Below are positions 61,267 to 64,000 of a stretch of 64,000 nt of DNA, piece after piece. The DNA is from Mycobacterium sp. SMC-2 (GTDB lineage: Bacteria > Actinomycetota > Actinomycetes > Mycobacteriales > Mycobacteriaceae). The stretch is from contig NZ_CP079863.1 of assembly GCF_025263485.1 (NCBI RefSeq), forward strand, positions 4,774,001-4,838,000, read 5' to 3'. A program made the translations under genes and the position numbers. Every line of letters starts with the position of its first letter. The stretch's first letter is position 1. The notes beneath the pieces are model-generated. The model worked only from the letters and a program-made list of their open reading frames with translations. It was not told the DNA's origin and ran no database searches.

Positions 61267-64000
<2,734 letters not shown>

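Overview
This is a high-GC actinobacterial chromosome segment that I assign to a slow-growing, non-tuberculous Mycobacterium. The evidence is the gene content (embR, pknH, cyp130, the tap efflux pump, lpqY-sugABC, a Kgd-type 2-oxoglutarate enzyme, several lipoproteins and a 13E12-family HNH gene) and gene order that follows M. tuberculosis H37Rv from oppD (Rv1281c) down to Rv1234, read in the opposite direction. Rv numbers in the entries are recalled from that order and were not searched. The species cannot be fixed from the sequence alone. No tRNA, rRNA, CRISPR array, prophage or insertion-sequence transposase was seen.

Layout. 1-2.4 kb: end of an oligopeptide ABC importer (oppD 3' end, oppA). 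2.4-7.5 kb: a minus-strand alpha/beta hydrolase with a YhaN/YhaO-like ATPase-nuclease pair. 7.7-9.6 kb: a 13E12/DUF222-HNH gene inserted before a SixA-like phosphatase. 9.6-14.5 kb: lipoproteins lprC/lprB and a heterodimeric ABC exporter. 14.7-21.1 kb: a secreted C39-like protein, embR and two tandem pknH-type kinase genes. 21.1-30 kb: an Rv1265-like protein, an Rv1264-type adenylyl cyclase, a family-6-like DNA glycosylase, amidase, HIT protein, F420-dependent reductase and a large GGDEF-GGDEF-EAL membrane protein. 30-38.4 kb: two flavoenzymes, udgB, tap, a SHOCT protein, an FAD-linked oxidase, cyp130 and a TetR regulator. 38.4-48.3 kb: acyltransferase, DEAD-box helicase, lprE, a large RecB-like/UPF1-like nuclease-helicase, an MFS exporter and Rv1249c. 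48.5-58.5 kb: kgd, two tandem SDRs, lpqZ, malic enzyme, mdh and corA. 58.6-64 kb: a SUFU-domain gene, the trehalose importer sugC-sugB-sugA-lpqY and a truncated GSP17M-like membrane protein.

Functional links. Much of the window concerns signalling and envelope or nutrient import. EmbR has an intact FHA domain, and both PknH-like kinases keep the activation-loop threonines matching the EmbR-docking residues of M. tuberculosis PknH. An adenylyl cyclase and a dual c-di-GMP protein lie within 13 kb of them. Kgd, malic enzyme and malate dehydrogenase form a central-carbon block. LpqY-SugABC recycles trehalose.

The most striking feature is the kinase pair. A 1,388-bp stretch (upstream region, kinase domain, juxtamembrane linker and start of the transmembrane helix) is repeated 2,259 bp apart with one mismatch that I can see. 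It ends abruptly inside the transmembrane helix, after which the two genes carry unrelated extracellular sensor domains. Other departures from the M. tuberculosis order are a hydrolase in the Rv1279 position, the 13E12 gene, the DNA glycosylase beside the cyclase, the GGDEF/EAL gene, an LLM flavoenzyme with a 16-bp minisatellite beside it, a SHOCT gene, the SDR duplication, a malic enzyme gene and the SUFU gene. Also, lprA, relBE, PE_PGRS23 and vapBC33 are absent from their M. tuberculosis positions.
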